Source of the DNA: Corynebacterium singulare
GTDB taxonomy: Bacteria > Actinomycetota > Actinomycetes > Mycobacteriales > Mycobacteriaceae
Direction: 5' to 3'
DNA length: 64,000 bases
NCBI RefSeq assembly: GCF_000833575.1
Contig: NZ_CP010827.1
Location: 1,971,993-2,035,992, forward strand
Shown here: one piece after another, positions 63,228 to 64,000 of the stretch
Numbering within the stretch: the first letter of the stretch is position 1
Layout: each line of letters begins with the position of its first letter
Made by a program: the position numbers and the translations under genes
The notes under the pieces: generated by a model
Told to the model about the DNA's origin: nothing
Databases searched by the model: none
The model's input: only the letters and a program-made list of their open reading frames with translations

Positions 63228-63919
63228 GAAGACACAGCCGCCAACGTCATCAGGCCACAGCCATAGCCGCGAGCACGACCAATACCGTGAGTAAGCGTAG
63301 CTCGGAGCAGCTCGGGATCGGTGACCTCAAGCGTGCCACGGTAACGGACAGTAACGATACGAATATGTCGCCGATTCTCGCCCTTGCGGAAATCGAGAGT
63401 ACGCCTTTCCACGATGGCTGTCTCATCATCGAGTGACCATCGTGCGCGTTCTTCATCAGATGCCTCGTCATGTGCGCGAGGAGCTAGGGCAAAACCCGCC
63501 TTTTCAGCGCGCTTGTAAAGCCACTCAAGCTGGTGTTCTACAGAGACATGAGCTTTGACCTTTCCGCGCTTACCGTTGTTGGACTGGGAATAGGTGGGGT
63601 TCGCAAGCAACTCGAAGCGCCAGCGCTGCCCCTTCTGCAATGTCCTTAAGAACCGTGTGTAATCGAGGGATTGGGCCGGGCGTGTGTCATAGCCGGCCTG
63701 CTCAACAATGCCTGCCGAGGTCGGTTTTTCAGAGCCCACGATGTAAAGGACATTCTCGTGACGGTTCTGATCAACGCGCCACAGGATACGTGCGTCGGAA
63801 TTGTCGATGTCCGGCGGAAACGCTGCGCTCACCGCTGCATGCATGGCATGAGGGTTGCTCAGCAGCTTTCGGCCCTGGCGCAACTGCGGGTTGATAAGGA
63901 TTTTGGTCAAGGTAGTCAC
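63224..63919 (-). CDS. cas6e: CRISPR RNA endonuclease Cas6e
   Basis: A 231-residue Cas6e (CasE/Cse3) that cuts the array transcript at the repeat hairpin and stays bound in Cascade. The N-terminal NPHAMHAAV carries the active-site histidine region, and GIGRARGYGCGLMTL is the C-terminal Gly-rich loop of RAMP proteins. VSVEHQLEWLYKRAEKAGF fits the second ferredoxin-like domain. The start is GTG at 63919, overlapping the cas5e stop (GTGA). Confidence 0.95.
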   Translation of the reverse strand: MTTLTKILINPQLRQGRKLLSNPHAMHAAVSAAFPPDIDNSDARILWRVDQNRHENVLYIVGSEKPTSAGIVEQAGYDTRPAQSLDYTRFLRTLQKGQRWRFELLANPTYSQSNNGKRGKVKAHVSVEHQLEWLYKRAEKAGFALAPRAHDEASDEERARWSLDDETAIVERRTLDFRKGENRRHIRIVTVRYRGTLEVTDPELLRATLTHGIGRARGYGCGLMTLAAVSS

Positions 63920-64000
63920 GCGTTCATCACTGCTTCCATAAATGGGTCGGGGCGCAGTTGCGAAGCCTCCAGCGGATTGTCCACAAGTGCGTTTTCACGC
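63916..64000 (-). CDS. cas5e: Cascade subunit Cas5e (3' end only)
   Basis: The window edge cuts this gene; only the last 27 codons remain, reading RENALVDNPLEASQLRPDPF and ending MEAVMNA before the TGA at 63918-63916. Position directly upstream of cas6e, and the overlap with its GTG start, fit cas5e in the usual I-E order cas3, cse1, cse2, cas7, cas5, cas6e, cas1, cas2. The rest of the effector genes should lie beyond the edge. Confidence 0.8.
   Translation of the reverse strand, partial: RENALVDNPLEASQLRPDPFMEAVMNA

Overview
The window looks like chromosomal DNA of a Corynebacterium species (GC-rich Actinobacteria; species not determined). The genus is indicated by the corynebacterial heme-uptake locus (htaA-hmuTUV-htaB-like with hmuO), an MscCG-type mechanosensitive channel with the corynebacterial C-terminal extension, a glnA2-glnE pair, a DUF3052-aceE neighbourhood and class A rnpB. 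No rRNA is present.

Layout. 1-3250 is a small accessory block: the end of a LuxR-type response regulator, then a zinc-ribbon microprotein, a DHA2-type drug exporter and a half-size E1/ThiF-like protein translationally linked to it, all divergent from an ArsR-type regulator across a perfect palindrome. 3426-12496 holds an RDD membrane protein, glnA and the heme-iron cluster, with DtxR-like boxes before hmuO and htaA. 12561-30762 is mostly core genome: a TDT-family transporter, two tandem META-domain secreted proteins, Nudix hydrolase, secreted protease, thrC, an MFS permease, glnE/glnA2, a DUF2786 protein, a CYTH-CHAD protein and a degenerate galactokinase-like protein. 30759-37000 holds an RNB ribonuclease, rnpB, an RNase H/phosphatase fusion with zinc-ribbon and Nif3-like partners, LMW-PTP and SURF1.

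37082-42846 is a compact integrative element of about 5.7 kb in the 3' end of tRNA-Val(TAC). It is bounded by a 24-bp direct repeat and encodes a tyrosine integrase, a serine recombinase, an HNH-type nuclease, a RepA-like ATPase and three small proteins. Between ATPase and integrase lies a row of GC-rich hairpins punctuated by six CGAAGG motifs; I could not match it to any RNA family and it is the strongest candidate here for something undescribed.

42998-57334 returns to core genes: DUF3052, aceE, a divergent hydrolase/acyl-carrier-protein pair, HAD phosphatase, beta-lactamase-fold hydrolase, an excalibur-domain protein, PhoD, MscCG, a peptide-binding lipoprotein and a TRIC-family channel. 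A CAT-anticodon tRNA follows. 57855-64000 is a type I-E CRISPR-Cas locus: an array of 66 repeats read on the minus strand, its short leader at the right end, then cas2, cas1, cas6e and the 3' end of cas5e; the other effector genes lie beyond the window edge.

Functionally, the window combines nitrogen assimilation (GlnA, its modifier GlnE, GlnA2), heme-iron acquisition and degradation, RNA processing, and mobile-element and defence modules. All calls come from reading the sequence; no database search was run.
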